DNA of 64,000 bases from an uncultured Oscillibacter sp. (GTDB taxonomy: Bacteria; Bacillota; Clostridia; Oscillospirales; Oscillospiraceae): assembly GCA_910577405.1 (NCBI GenBank), contig CAJTMG010000013.1, forward strand, positions 1 to 64,000, written 5' to 3'. Each line of letters begins with the position of its first letter. The stretch's first letter is position 1. Below the pieces are notes generated by a model. The model was not told the origin of the DNA, made no database searches, and saw only the letters and a list, made by a program, of their open reading frames with translations. The translations under genes were made by a program, and so were the position numbers. Of this stretch, positions 1 to 6,370 are shown one piece after another.

Positions 1-306
1 GGAAGCAAGCGGGGGCTTGAAACGAGGGTATCTTTGAAGGCGGTTGAGCATATCCTGGATTTCCTGCATAGCACCCTCAGCGGTCTTCACGAGGCTAATG
101 CCGTCCTTGACGTTCTTCTGAGCGGCATTCAGGCCGGTGATCTGGGCGCGCATCTTCTCGGAAATGGCCAGGCCCGCGGCGTCGTCACCAGCGCGGTTGA
201 TCTTATAACCGGAAGAGAGCTTTTCCAGATTCTTGCTCAGCGCGGAAGTATTGGTGTTGTAGTTGCGGTAGGCGTTCATCGCCATAATATTGTGCTGAAT
301 ACGCAT
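1..306 (-). CDS. hag: Flagellin, N-terminal part (runs off the window edge)
   Basis: The minus-strand product begins MRIQHNIMAMNAYRNYN, the near-invariant flagellin N terminus, and follows the D0/D1 coiled-coil pattern with LEKLSSGYKINRAGDDAAGL near residues 27-46 and AEGAMQEIQDMLNR near 76-89. Flagellin polymerises outside the cell to form the flagellar filament. An AAGGAGT ribosome site lies 8 bases before the ATG at 306. The usual continuation after LNR (MVELATQSANGTY-like) is absent: the last 13 codons read QRYPRFKPPLAS-like sequence in every frame tested by eye, so the gene is either atypical or rearranged close to base 40. Its leader carries a CsrA-type hairpin and csrA lies directly upstream on the same strand, which fits translational control of flagellin by CsrA. 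Confidence 0.9.
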   Translation of the reverse strand, partial: MRIQHNIMAMNAYRNYNTNTSALSKNLEKLSSGYKINRAGDDAAGLAISEKMRAQITGLNAAQKNVKDGISLVKTAEGAMQEIQDMLNRLQRYPRFKPPLAS

Positions 307-334
307 TTCAAAGTACTCCTTTACAATGTTTTAT

Positions 335-358
335 GTGCCCCGCGTCCTGCGTCAGCAC
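335..358 (-). promoter_or_regulatory. Predicted CsrA-binding hairpin in the flagellin leader
   Basis: Read on the minus strand, GTGC/GCAC arms enclose an inner CGC/GCG stem with loop AGGAC, so a GGA motif sits in a hairpin loop 29 bases before the flagellin start codon. The Shine-Dalgarno at 315-321 holds a second GGA. This two-site layout matches how CsrA represses hag translation in Bacillus subtilis. Binding itself is inferred. Confidence 0.6.
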
Positions 359-457
359 ATCTTGTAGGTTCCAAACGTTCCATCCGCCGTGGCCTTGGGC
401 AGGCAAAACATCTGGCGCTGGGGATTTATCTCATCCGACTCGTCAGCCGGCTGAAAC

Positions 458-676
458 CTAAATTGGTCCTGTTGTCCGATGCCCTTTCGACACATTTGCC
501 AGACCGTCGGGACGTTTTGCACCCGACCGTTCCGCAACCGTGCCGCGCAGAATCGGAATCTCACGGGGGGCCTTTACTGCCAGATACGAACGGCCGCCCT
601 CCATGTGGTAAAGCTGCACCACCACGTCTTCGCCTATGGTGATGTACTCGCCGGGGGTCAATGATAATTTCAGCAT
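458..676 (-). CDS. csrA: CsrA-like translational regulator
   Basis: A 72-residue protein starting MLKLSLTPGEYITIGEDVVV and containing AVKAPREIPILR near residues 33-44. This matches the CsrA pattern (MLVLTRKxGExIxIGDDI, then VxAPRExxVxR). CsrA is a homodimeric RNA-binding protein that blocks translation at GGA-containing leaders, and R38 of the APRE segment lies in its RNA-binding face. About 20 extra residues follow the core, rich in basic and polar residues, and are unlike the standard short helix. AAGGAGG lies 6 bases before the ATG. The gene sits immediately upstream of flagellin on the same strand, the usual csrA-hag neighbourhood in Firmicutes, although no fliW is visible in the window. 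Confidence 0.85.
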   Translation of the reverse strand: MLKLSLTPGEYITIGEDVVVQLYHMEGGRSYLAVKAPREIPILRGTVAERSGAKRPDGLANVSKGHRTTGPI

Positions 677-722
677 GGTTTCCTCCTTAGTCCCTTACGC
701 CGCAGTCCTTCACGGCAATCTA

Positions 723-1532
723 TCACTTACGGAACGTCGTGCTGTCCACAACGATCTCGTGCTCGGAAATAATGTTCAGCGCCAGCATCCTTGCCAGCAC
801 CTTCGGCCAAAGTCCCGTTTCGTTCCAGAGGCGCAATCGGTCTCTGACACAACGGAAGCGCCCATAACGTTCCGGCAACTTTTTCCAGGCTGTTCCGGTG
901 CGCATCCAGTAAAGGATACCCTCCAAAACCAGCCGGTTGTCCTTGTACGCCCTGCCACGGCCCGTGTTCTCCGGCGGCAGAAGGTCCTGAATCGCCTGCC
1001 ATTGCTGGTCCGTCAGTCCGGGGGCGTCTTCTTCCGGCGGCAGCGTTCCCAGACCTTCCAGCAGTTCCCGCTGTATGTCTTCCTCCGGCCGCACGTCTTT
1101 CATATGCTCAGCCAGAGAGATTGCCGACGCCTTGATGGACTCTGCAAGCGTTTCCAGGTCTTCCTCATAAACCGTGAACGTATCCGGCGGAACGCCTGCA
1201 ATATAACAGCTTTCTATTCTGCCGAGGCTGTCCTGAAACGTCCCGGCCTCCAGCCCTCCGAAAGTCTCCCGCATAAGTTCCAGGATACCTTCCCGCAGGG
1301 CTTCCGGACGCGTCTCCTTTTCGTCCTCCGTCCAGACAAGACCGTTCCGGATCGCCAGAATCGGTTCGCCCAGCGCATCCGCAATTTTCCGGGTATTCTC
1401 CTGCCGGGGCGACTTCTCTCCCCGCTCGTACCGGGCCAGCTCGTCGCCGGAAATCCCGCACAGCCTGCCGAATTCCCGCAGCGTCAAACCCCGCCGTTTC
1501 CGCAGAGCCCGCAGATCCCGTCCATAGGTCAT
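723..1532 (-). CDS. XRE regulator fused to transposase-type DUF4096 domain
   Basis: A 269-residue protein with three parts. Residues 1-60 form an XRE helix-turn-helix (GLTLREFGRLCGISGDELAR, then YERGEKSP). The middle (about 80-150) matches the same region of the neighbouring XRE protein (ESCYIAGVPPDTFTVYEEDL against ESYYLIGFPPKRFVLYEKDL). Residues about 170-262 match DUF4096, the N-terminal module of IS5-group transposases (LTDQQWQAIQDLLPP, LVLEGILYWMRTGTAWKKLP, ERYGRF). The chain stops just after the first catalytic-type aspartate (VVDSTTFRK), where IS5 OrfA proteins commonly end, and no OrfB follows. I chose the ATG at 1532, which overlaps the upstream stop as ATGA and aligns with the start of the paralogue. 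It probably acts as a DNA-binding regulator, not a transposase. Confidence 0.75.
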   Translation of the reverse strand: MTYGRDLRALRKRRGLTLREFGRLCGISGDELARYERGEKSPRQENTRKIADALGEPILAIRNGLVWTEDEKETRPEALREGILELMRETFGGLEAGTFQDSLGRIESCYIAGVPPDTFTVYEEDLETLAESIKASAISLAEHMKDVRPEEDIQRELLEGLGTLPPEEDAPGLTDQQWQAIQDLLPPENTGRGRAYKDNRLVLEGILYWMRTGTAWKKLPERYGRFRCVRDRLRLWNETGLWPKVLARMLALNIISEHEIVVDSTTFRK

Positions 1533-2002
1533 CCCAGCTTCTGAAGCTCCCATGCCTGCCGCCGCCGGACGCTTTCCGCCTGGGGGACCGCCGACGCCCT
1601 GGCCGCTTCTGCCATCGCGCGCAGGTCCTTCTCGTACAGAACAAAGCGCTTCGGCGGAAACCCTATCAGATAGTAGCTCTCGGACGCGTCGCCGTTTCCT
1701 ACCGTCTTCCGTTCCGCACAGCCATATTCCGCTTTCAGCGCCTCCAGGATGCCCTCCAGCAAAAGACGGCTGCTCTCAGTCTGTACCACGGAAGTCCTTC
1801 CGCGCTCCGGCAGTTCCGTCAGCCTTGACGCGGGAACTTCCAACGCCTTCGCTATGGACTCCAGCGCCTTTTTCTTCGGAAGCGTTTCGCCGCGTTCGTA
1901 GCCGCTCAGCATCGGGCCTGTGATTCCGCAGAGCTTTCCCAATTGGGCCTGCGTCAGACCTTTTTTCTTCCGGAGCGCCCGGATATTCTGGCCTACTGTC
2001 AC
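1529..2002 (-). CDS. XRE-family transcriptional regulator
   Basis: A 157-residue protein with an N-terminal XRE helix-turn-helix (GLTQAQLGKLCGITGPMLSG, YERGETLPKKK) and a C-terminal domain shared with the downstream XRE-DUF4096 protein. The GTG at 2002 is preferred because GGGAGGAG precedes it, and the start then matches the paralogue (VTVGQNIRALRKKKGLT against MTYGRDLRALRKRRGLT). The two genes overlap by four bases and must be cotranscribed. Palindromes at 2029-2056 and 2144-2171 lie just upstream; the nearer one covers a possible -10 (TATACT on the minus strand), which suggests autoregulation. The ligand and targets are unknown. Confidence 0.8.
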   Translation of the reverse strand: MTVGQNIRALRKKKGLTQAQLGKLCGITGPMLSGYERGETLPKKKALESIAKALEVPASRLTELPERGRTSVVQTESSRLLLEGILEALKAEYGCAERKTVGNGDASESYYLIGFPPKRFVLYEKDLRAMAEAARASAVPQAESVRRRQAWELQKLG

Positions 2003-2028
2003 AGCAAACACTCCTCCCGGAACGGGTT

Positions 2029-2056
2029 TGTTACAAGAAGTATACAACCTGTAACA
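2029..2056. promoter_or_regulatory. 28-bp palindromic operator, proximal copy
   Basis: Perfect 7-base arms TGTTACA and TGTAACA flank a central GTATAC, all symmetric about 2042.5. It overlaps a candidate minus-strand promoter for the XRE genes (CTGACC, 16 bases, TATACT). It is probably the XRE operator. Confidence 0.65.
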
Positions 2057-2143
2057 GAATGGTCAGATTGAAAAAATTTTGAAAAAGCCCTTAATTTTGC
2101 GGTTTCCTCGCCGATATAGTTAGTGAACGGGGCAGGAAAACGT

Positions 2144-2171
2144 TGTTACAGGTTGTATACTTTCTGTAACA
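2144..2171. promoter_or_regulatory. 28-bp palindromic operator, distal copy
   Basis: The same arms and the same GTATAC centre as the copy at 2029-2056, in the opposite orientation. The centres are 115 bases apart, close to eleven helical turns, so dimers on the two sites could face each other and form a loop. Confidence 0.65.
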
Positions 2172-2191
2172 GTTTTTTGCAACAAAAAGAA

Positions 2192-2229
2192 ACGGATACC
2201 GCTGTATTATCTGGCGGAATCCGTTTTTT
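2192..2229. terminator. Bidirectional rho-independent terminator
   Basis: Arms ACGGAT-A-CCGC and GCGG-A-ATCCGT enclose an 11-base loop. A run of T follows on the plus strand, and TTTCTTTTT follows on the minus strand. It is placed to end the sigma/anti-sigma transcript arriving from the right. The rest of 2230-2366 shows no gene. Confidence 0.75.
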
Positions 2230-2366
2230 GTTTACTTTTCTTCAAATTTTCCAACCGCAAAGAAAAAAGCGGCACAGCCTTCGCCATACCGCTCCAAAAG
2301 TATGAATTCACAGGCATTTCAGCAAAAATAGCCTATGTCTACCGCAAAAAAGGGCAAAAATTGAAA

Positions 2367-3404
2367 TCAGCGTTCCGTCTCATCCAAAAAAATCTCCTCG
2401 CCGCAGACAGTCACGCTTTGGACCTGCCCGACATCCAGGGGCATCTGAAACTCCATGGTCAGACGAATGCTCTCCGGGCTTCCGTTCAGGCCGAAGGTGC
2501 AGTCCTCACGCCGGATCACCTGTCCGTCCGCCATATGCACCGCGGCGTCCTCCAGAATACCCAGCCCAATCCGGTCCCGCTTCTCCAGGCTTCGGAACTC
2601 CATTGTCAGGGCCAGCGGGGACACTGCCAGCCGTTCCAGACGCCAGTCCCCACCGTCAATCCGGCAGGTCCGGCCTGGGTAGAGGGTCCGCACCCCGGCA
2701 GGCTGTAAGGTTACGGCCAGCGTCCAGGCGCCCGGAAACAGCGTCGCGCCCTCCGGACCGGCACAGAAATCCGTCAGGCAGATTTCGTAAGTCCCGCCCT
2801 GCGCCAGAACCGTGTCATTCATGGTAAACAGCAGCTCGTACTGGCCCTTCTGCAAGCCGTCTCCGTAGGGCCACGCGCAGGTGCTGAGGCCGTAGGAAGA
2901 CAAGGCGCCTCCGCTGACCGGGGCGATTCTGTATTCCGCAAAACTCATCTTGCCAGGGTCGTCCTGTATCGCCTCCAGATTTTCCAGCACGGTCAGGCGT
3001 ACTGACACCATGGCCATCTGCCCGTCAGATACCGCGTCCAGCATTTCGAACCGCAGGCCGTTGGATTCCTCCACCACGGTATCAAACTGCCCGCCCATGT
3101 CAAGAAGCTGCTCCGTATCCGCCGCGCCGCCGTAGACTGACGCCCAGGGGCTTTCATCGAACATTCTCTGGAAGATCACGCCGCCGCCCAACGCGTACCC
3201 CGCCGCTGTGCCTGTCAGAAGAGCCGCCAGAGCCAAGGCCGCCGCCCAGCGCACAGGCTTCCAGGACCCAGCCAGCAGGCTCCTCATTCGCTTCCGGTGC
3301 TTGACGGACGGTCTGGGCACGCGTCCGGCAGCTTCCTCCGCGTCCTGCCGCAGCGCTTCCTCCAACGCCGTTTTCAGCATCGCGTCAAACAATGGCCCAT
3401 CCAT
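2367..3404 (-). CDS. Membrane anti-sigma factor, DUF4179/RsiV-like
   Basis: A 345-residue protein with a cytoplasmic N-terminal segment (1-50, sigma-binding region by position), one membrane helix near 52-75 (VRWAAALALAALLTGTAAGY) and a large extracytoplasmic part rich in beta-strand-type sequence. This is the layout of DUF4179 anti-sigma proteins, which hold an ECF sigma factor at the membrane until a signal is sensed outside. The start overlaps the end of the sigma gene by 20 bases, so the two are translationally coupled. The sequence does not show what it senses. Confidence 0.75.
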   Translation of the reverse strand: MDGPLFDAMLKTALEEALRQDAEEAAGRVPRPSVKHRKRMRSLLAGSWKPVRWAAALALAALLTGTAAGYALGGGVIFQRMFDESPWASVYGGAADTEQLLDMGGQFDTVVEESNGLRFEMLDAVSDGQMAMVSVRLTVLENLEAIQDDPGKMSFAEYRIAPVSGGALSSYGLSTCAWPYGDGLQKGQYELLFTMNDTVLAQGGTYEICLTDFCAGPEGATLFPGAWTLAVTLQPAGVRTLYPGRTCRIDGGDWRLERLAVSPLALTMEFRSLEKRDRIGLGILEDAAVHMADGQVIRREDCTFGLNGSPESIRLTMEFQMPLDVGQVQSVTVCGEEIFLDETER

Positions 3405-3906
3405 CCAGATATCCCTCCCTCTTCAATGTCCGTATCAACAGCTTCCTGCCCCGAAAAATCCTTGTCTTCACCGCGCCCTCCGTCAGGCCCAGCTCCGCCG
3501 CGATGTCCGCAAGGCTCCATTCCGCCACGAACCGCAGCTCCAGCACCCGGCGGTACTCCTCCGGCATTCCGCGGATGATGGCCACCAGCGCGTAAAATTC
3601 CCCTTCTCCCTCCGGCGCCGGATGCTCCCAGGTCTCCGGCAGGGGCGCTTCCCGTTTCTCCTTCCGCAGCGCGTCCAGGGCGTTGTGCTTGACTACCACC
3701 ATCAGCCAGGCGTTCAAACGGTCTTCCGAGCGGCTCCGAAGCTGATCAAAGTGCCCCAACAGCTTTACAAAGGCGTCATGTACCGCGTCCTCCGCCCTGG
3801 GGCCCGGTCCCAGTATCCCCGCCGCGATGCGCAGAAGCCTTTCCTGATTCCGCTGGTAGAGTTCCTGTAAACGCTCTTCCTCCGGCGGCCTGCCTGTCAT
3901 GAACAC
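3385..3906 (-). CDS. ECF-type RNA polymerase sigma factor
   Basis: A 173-residue sigma-70 family protein with only regions 2 and 4. Region 2 is seen at about 18-85 (AEDAVHDAFVKLLGHFDQL, LNAWLMVVVKHNALDALRK). Region 4 lies at about 112-165 (MPEEYRRVLELRFVAEWSLA, DIAAELGLTEGAVKTRIFRG). It directs polymerase to stress or envelope promoters and is normally sequestered by the anti-sigma protein encoded immediately downstream. A promoter of ECF type precedes it (TGAAAC at 3974-3979, CGTTTA at 3951-3956), suggesting the pair drives its own transcription. The ATG at 3900 is an alternative start. Confidence 0.9.
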   Translation of the reverse strand: MFMTGRPPEEERLQELYQRNQERLLRIAAGILGPGPRAEDAVHDAFVKLLGHFDQLRSRSEDRLNAWLMVVVKHNALDALRKEKREAPLPETWEHPAPEGEGEFYALVAIIRGMPEEYRRVLELRFVAEWSLADIAAELGLTEGAVKTRIFRGRKLLIRTLKREGYLDGWAIV

Positions 3907-3950
3907 CCTGCTCTCCCCTTTCCGTCCCGCGTTTTATTCCTTCTACCTTA

Positions 3951-3979
3951 TAAACGTTTCCGCGTCTGAAAAGGTTTCA
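3951..3979 (-). promoter_or_regulatory. ECF-type autoregulatory promoter
   Basis: On the minus strand TGAAAC (-35) and CGTTTA (-10) are separated by 17 bases, resembling SigW/SigV-class promoters (TGAAAC, about 16, CGT). The region 3907-4068 otherwise holds only the leader of the plus-strand operon starting at 4069. Confidence 0.55.
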
Positions 3980-4068
3980 GCTTTTTCAGATTTTCCCGCG
4001 CATATCCCCGCCCGTGCTGGAAAGACTAGGCCAGAACGGAAGACGAAACAAAAGGAGATTCCAACGCC

Positions 4069-4737
4069 ATGATAACCGCCTTTGTCCGCACGCTGATTCT
4101 GTACCTTCTGATTATGACCGGCCTGCGTCTGATGGGCAAACGGCAGATCGGCGAGCTGGAGCCGGGAGAACTGGTGCTGACCATGATGATTTCTGATTTG
4201 GCTACCGTGCCTATGCAGGATTTCGGCATTCCCCTTCTGGCCGGCGTGATTCCTATTCTGACCCTTCTGGCGCTGTCTATGCTGCTGAGTCAGTTGTCCA
4301 TGAAAAGCCTGCGGTTCCGTGCCCTGGTCTGCGGGACGCCCTCGGTGCTGGTCTGGGAGGGCGCGCTGCAGCAGGCTGCCATGAGACGGAACCGCTACAC
4401 GCTGGACGAGCTTCTGGAGGAACTCCGCGGGCAAGGTTACACCGGGCTGAACGACGTGAAATATGCGGTGCTGGAGAATTCCGGACAGCTGTCAGTCTTT
4501 CCCTGGAGCCAGCCACCTACCGCGGCCATGCTGGGGGTGAAGGAAGACCCTGTGAGCCTGCCGGTCATTCTCATCAACGACGGCAGGGTGATCCAGCAGA
4601 ATCTCCGGGCCTGCGGGAAAGACAGCGCGTGGCTGGAGGAAGTGCTGAAACAGGAAGGCGCTGTCCCAAAGGAAATCTTCCTTCTGTCTCTGGACGGTCA
4701 AGGGCGGGTATCCTGCGTCAGAAAGGAGGGCCTATGA
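4069..4737 (+). CDS. YetF/YkjA-like DUF421 membrane protein
   Basis: A 222-residue protein with about three N-terminal hydrophobic helices (AFVRTLILYLLIMTGLRLMG near 4-23, and LLAGVIPILTLLALSMLLSQ near 56-75) and a soluble C-terminal DUF421 domain. The hallmark GKRQIGELEPGELVLTMMIS follows the first helix. YetF proteins in Bacillus are linked to spore germination or envelope functions, but their biochemical role is unsettled. AAAGGAG lies before the ATG. The stop overlaps the next start as ATGA, so the DUF4363 protein is its likely partner, a pairing often seen in spore-formers. Confidence 0.8.
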   Translation: MITAFVRTLILYLLIMTGLRLMGKRQIGELEPGELVLTMMISDLATVPMQDFGIPLLAGVIPILTLLALSMLLSQLSMKSLRFRALVCGTPSVLVWEGALQQAAMRRNRYTLDELLEELRGQGYTGLNDVKYAVLENSGQLSVFPWSQPPTAAMLGVKEDPVSLPVILINDGRVIQQNLRACGKDSAWLEEVLKQEGAVPKEIFLLSLDGQGRVSCVRKEGL

Positions 4738-5117
4738 AATACCGGATTTTTCTTCCGCTGGGAGTACTGGCGGGAATTCTGGCTTTCTGCCTCTGGAACG
4801 CGGGAACCATGGAGGCCCATTCCCTACGCTGGCAGGCACAGCTGGAGAACGCCGAAGCCCTGGCCCGCGCCGGAAACTGGCCCGCAGCCTTGGACGCCCT
4901 TGCAGAAAGCCGTCAGGACTGGACCCGGCGGCAGACTTACCTCCATATTGTTACCGGTCACGGAACTGTAGACGACGCGGAATCCCTTTACCGCCGCTGT
5001 CTGGTCATCGCCGCCGCGCAGGAGGACACCGAATTTTTCACGGAATTGTCCAGCCTCCGGGAACAGCTCCGGCTTCTGGCTGAAATGGAACGGCTCTCTT
5101 TGCGCAACGTCCTGTAA
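4734..5117 (+). CDS. DUF4363 family protein
   Basis: A 127-residue protein with an N-terminal membrane anchor or uncleaved signal (FLPLGVLAGILAFCLW near 5-20) followed by helical sequence outside the membrane. This is typical of the DUF4363 family found beside DUF421 genes. The ATG at 4734 overlaps the DUF421 stop and is preceded by AAAGGAGG inside that gene. Function is unknown. It is probably an accessory partner of the upstream membrane protein. Confidence 0.7.
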   Translation: MKYRIFLPLGVLAGILAFCLWNAGTMEAHSLRWQAQLENAEALARAGNWPAALDALAESRQDWTRRQTYLHIVTGHGTVDDAESLYRRCLVIAAAQEDTEFFTELSSLREQLRLLAEMERLSLRNVL

Positions 5118-5206
5118 GGCTGACGCTCCGCGCCGGCGGTCATATGGCAGATGCAAAAATTATAGCGCATTCAGCCTCTTTCCGCAAGCCGTCTTCTGTC
5201 TGCCTG

Positions 5207-6370
5207 TCAGTAATCCAGCCGTATCAACAGCTCTCCATCCACAAGGGACCAGCCCGACAGCTTTCTTCTGCCCAGCAGGTCCGTCAGATGGAACCGCCGC
5301 GCCTGATTCCGGACGGTCAGCAGAAGGTCGCCGCCGTCTTTCTCCACTTGTATATCCGCTTCTTTGGCATAGGGCGTCTTCACAATCAGGATACGCGTTC
5401 CGGAGCGCTCCTCCATCCGAAACGCCTGCTCCCTGCAAAATACCGCCGCCGGGTCCGTCTCTCCATACAGTTCCCTGCCGACCCTGCGTAATGCCTCAAA
5501 GCCCTGCAATTCGTCCGAGAGAAGCTCCAGGCGGAATTGTCGCTGCTCAGGGAAGCTCTCCTCCGCCAGCTCCAGACTCTCCTCCTGCACCCGGCTCCAG
5601 TCCGCAAAATATCCCGTCAGAGCCTCCGCCGGGTAAATCTTATTGATATAAACCGCGTCCACGCCGAAATCATACATCTGCATCCAGGTATAGCAGCGCC
5701 GGGTCTCGTCCATCACAATCCGTTCCGGCGTTGTCACAAGCCGTACACTCGCCGCGTCCCGATTCTGAAGGATATTTTTTAATCCGGCCAGCCGTTTTGT
5801 CAGACGTTCAAATTCATCAAACACCGCGTCACGGGGCTTAGGGACCGCGGAAGCTCTGGAAATCAAGCCTCCGAACGCCCTGTTGATCCCCCGGACCGAC
5901 GGAAGAAGGCAGTCCGCAAGCACGCTCAGCCGCTCCGGATACCGCAGAAGAGAAAGAGTCTCTCCCGTAGGCGCGCAGTCCGCCACCAGAATCTCGTAAT
6001 CCCCGCGCTCGTACTCGTCCAGAATCCGCAGCAGGGAAAACAGCTCTTCCATCCCGGGGAACAGCAGCGCTTCCTCCGTTTCCAGACCGCCGTTGGCCCT
6101 GCCGCGAATGATTTCCTTCAGATAGTCCCGCAGGTTCACCCAGGCTTGCCGTCCTTCCTCCAAAGGGTCCAGCTCCAGAACATCCAGCCCTTCCCGAACC
6201 GTCCTGACGCCGCCGCCCGATGGAAATCCCAACGAATCCCCTAAGCTGTGGGCCTGGTCCGTGCTCATCAGAAGAACCCTGCGCCCTGTTTCCCATAGGC
6301 GGATGGCTGTGGCGGCCGCAATGCTGGTTTTGCCTACGCCGCCTTTTCCGGAATAAATCAGAATCCGCAT
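5207..6370 (-). CDS. ArsA/Get3-type ATPase, second copy
   Basis: A 387-residue protein with the deviant Walker A motif YSGKGGVGKTS near residues 7-17, switch motif STDQAHSLGDS near 37-47, the ArsA-type DCAPTGETLSLLRYPE near 133-148, and a C-terminal beta-rich HSP20-like domain (about 320-387) as in single-domain ArsA proteins. No CxxC zinc motif of Get3 and no arsenite-binding cysteine triplet is visible, so neither tail-anchored protein targeting nor arsenite export can be claimed. The ATG at 6370 shares a base with the upstream stop (TGATG). The product has exactly the same length as its upstream neighbour, so the two probably form a heterodimer. It is the last gene of the lactate/ETF/menaquinone run. 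Confidence 0.8.
   Translation of the reverse strand: MRILIYSGKGGVGKTSIAAATAIRLWETGRRVLLMSTDQAHSLGDSLGFPSGGGVRTVREGLDVLELDPLEEGRQAWVNLRDYLKEIIRGRANGGLETEEALLFPGMEELFSLLRILDEYERGDYEILVADCAPTGETLSLLRYPERLSVLADCLLPSVRGINRAFGGLISRASAVPKPRDAVFDEFERLTKRLAGLKNILQNRDAASVRLVTTPERIVMDETRRCYTWMQMYDFGVDAVYINKIYPAEALTGYFADWSRVQEESLELAEESFPEQRQFRLELLSDELQGFEALRRVGRELYGETDPAAVFCREQAFRMEERSGTRILIVKTPYAKEADIQVEKDGGDLLLTVRNQARRFHLTDLLGRRKLSGWSLVDGELLIRLDY

Noticed and set aside
352..564. A 70-codon minus-strand frame between csrA and flagellin
   Set aside because: It overlaps csrA in another frame, has no ribosome site or family, and covers the flagellin leader.
723..1532. An active IS5 element
   Set aside because: No OrfB, no DDE remainder and no flanking inverted repeats were found.
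2123..2305. A 60-codon plus-strand frame
   Set aside because: It runs across an operator and a terminator hairpin and has no ribosome site.
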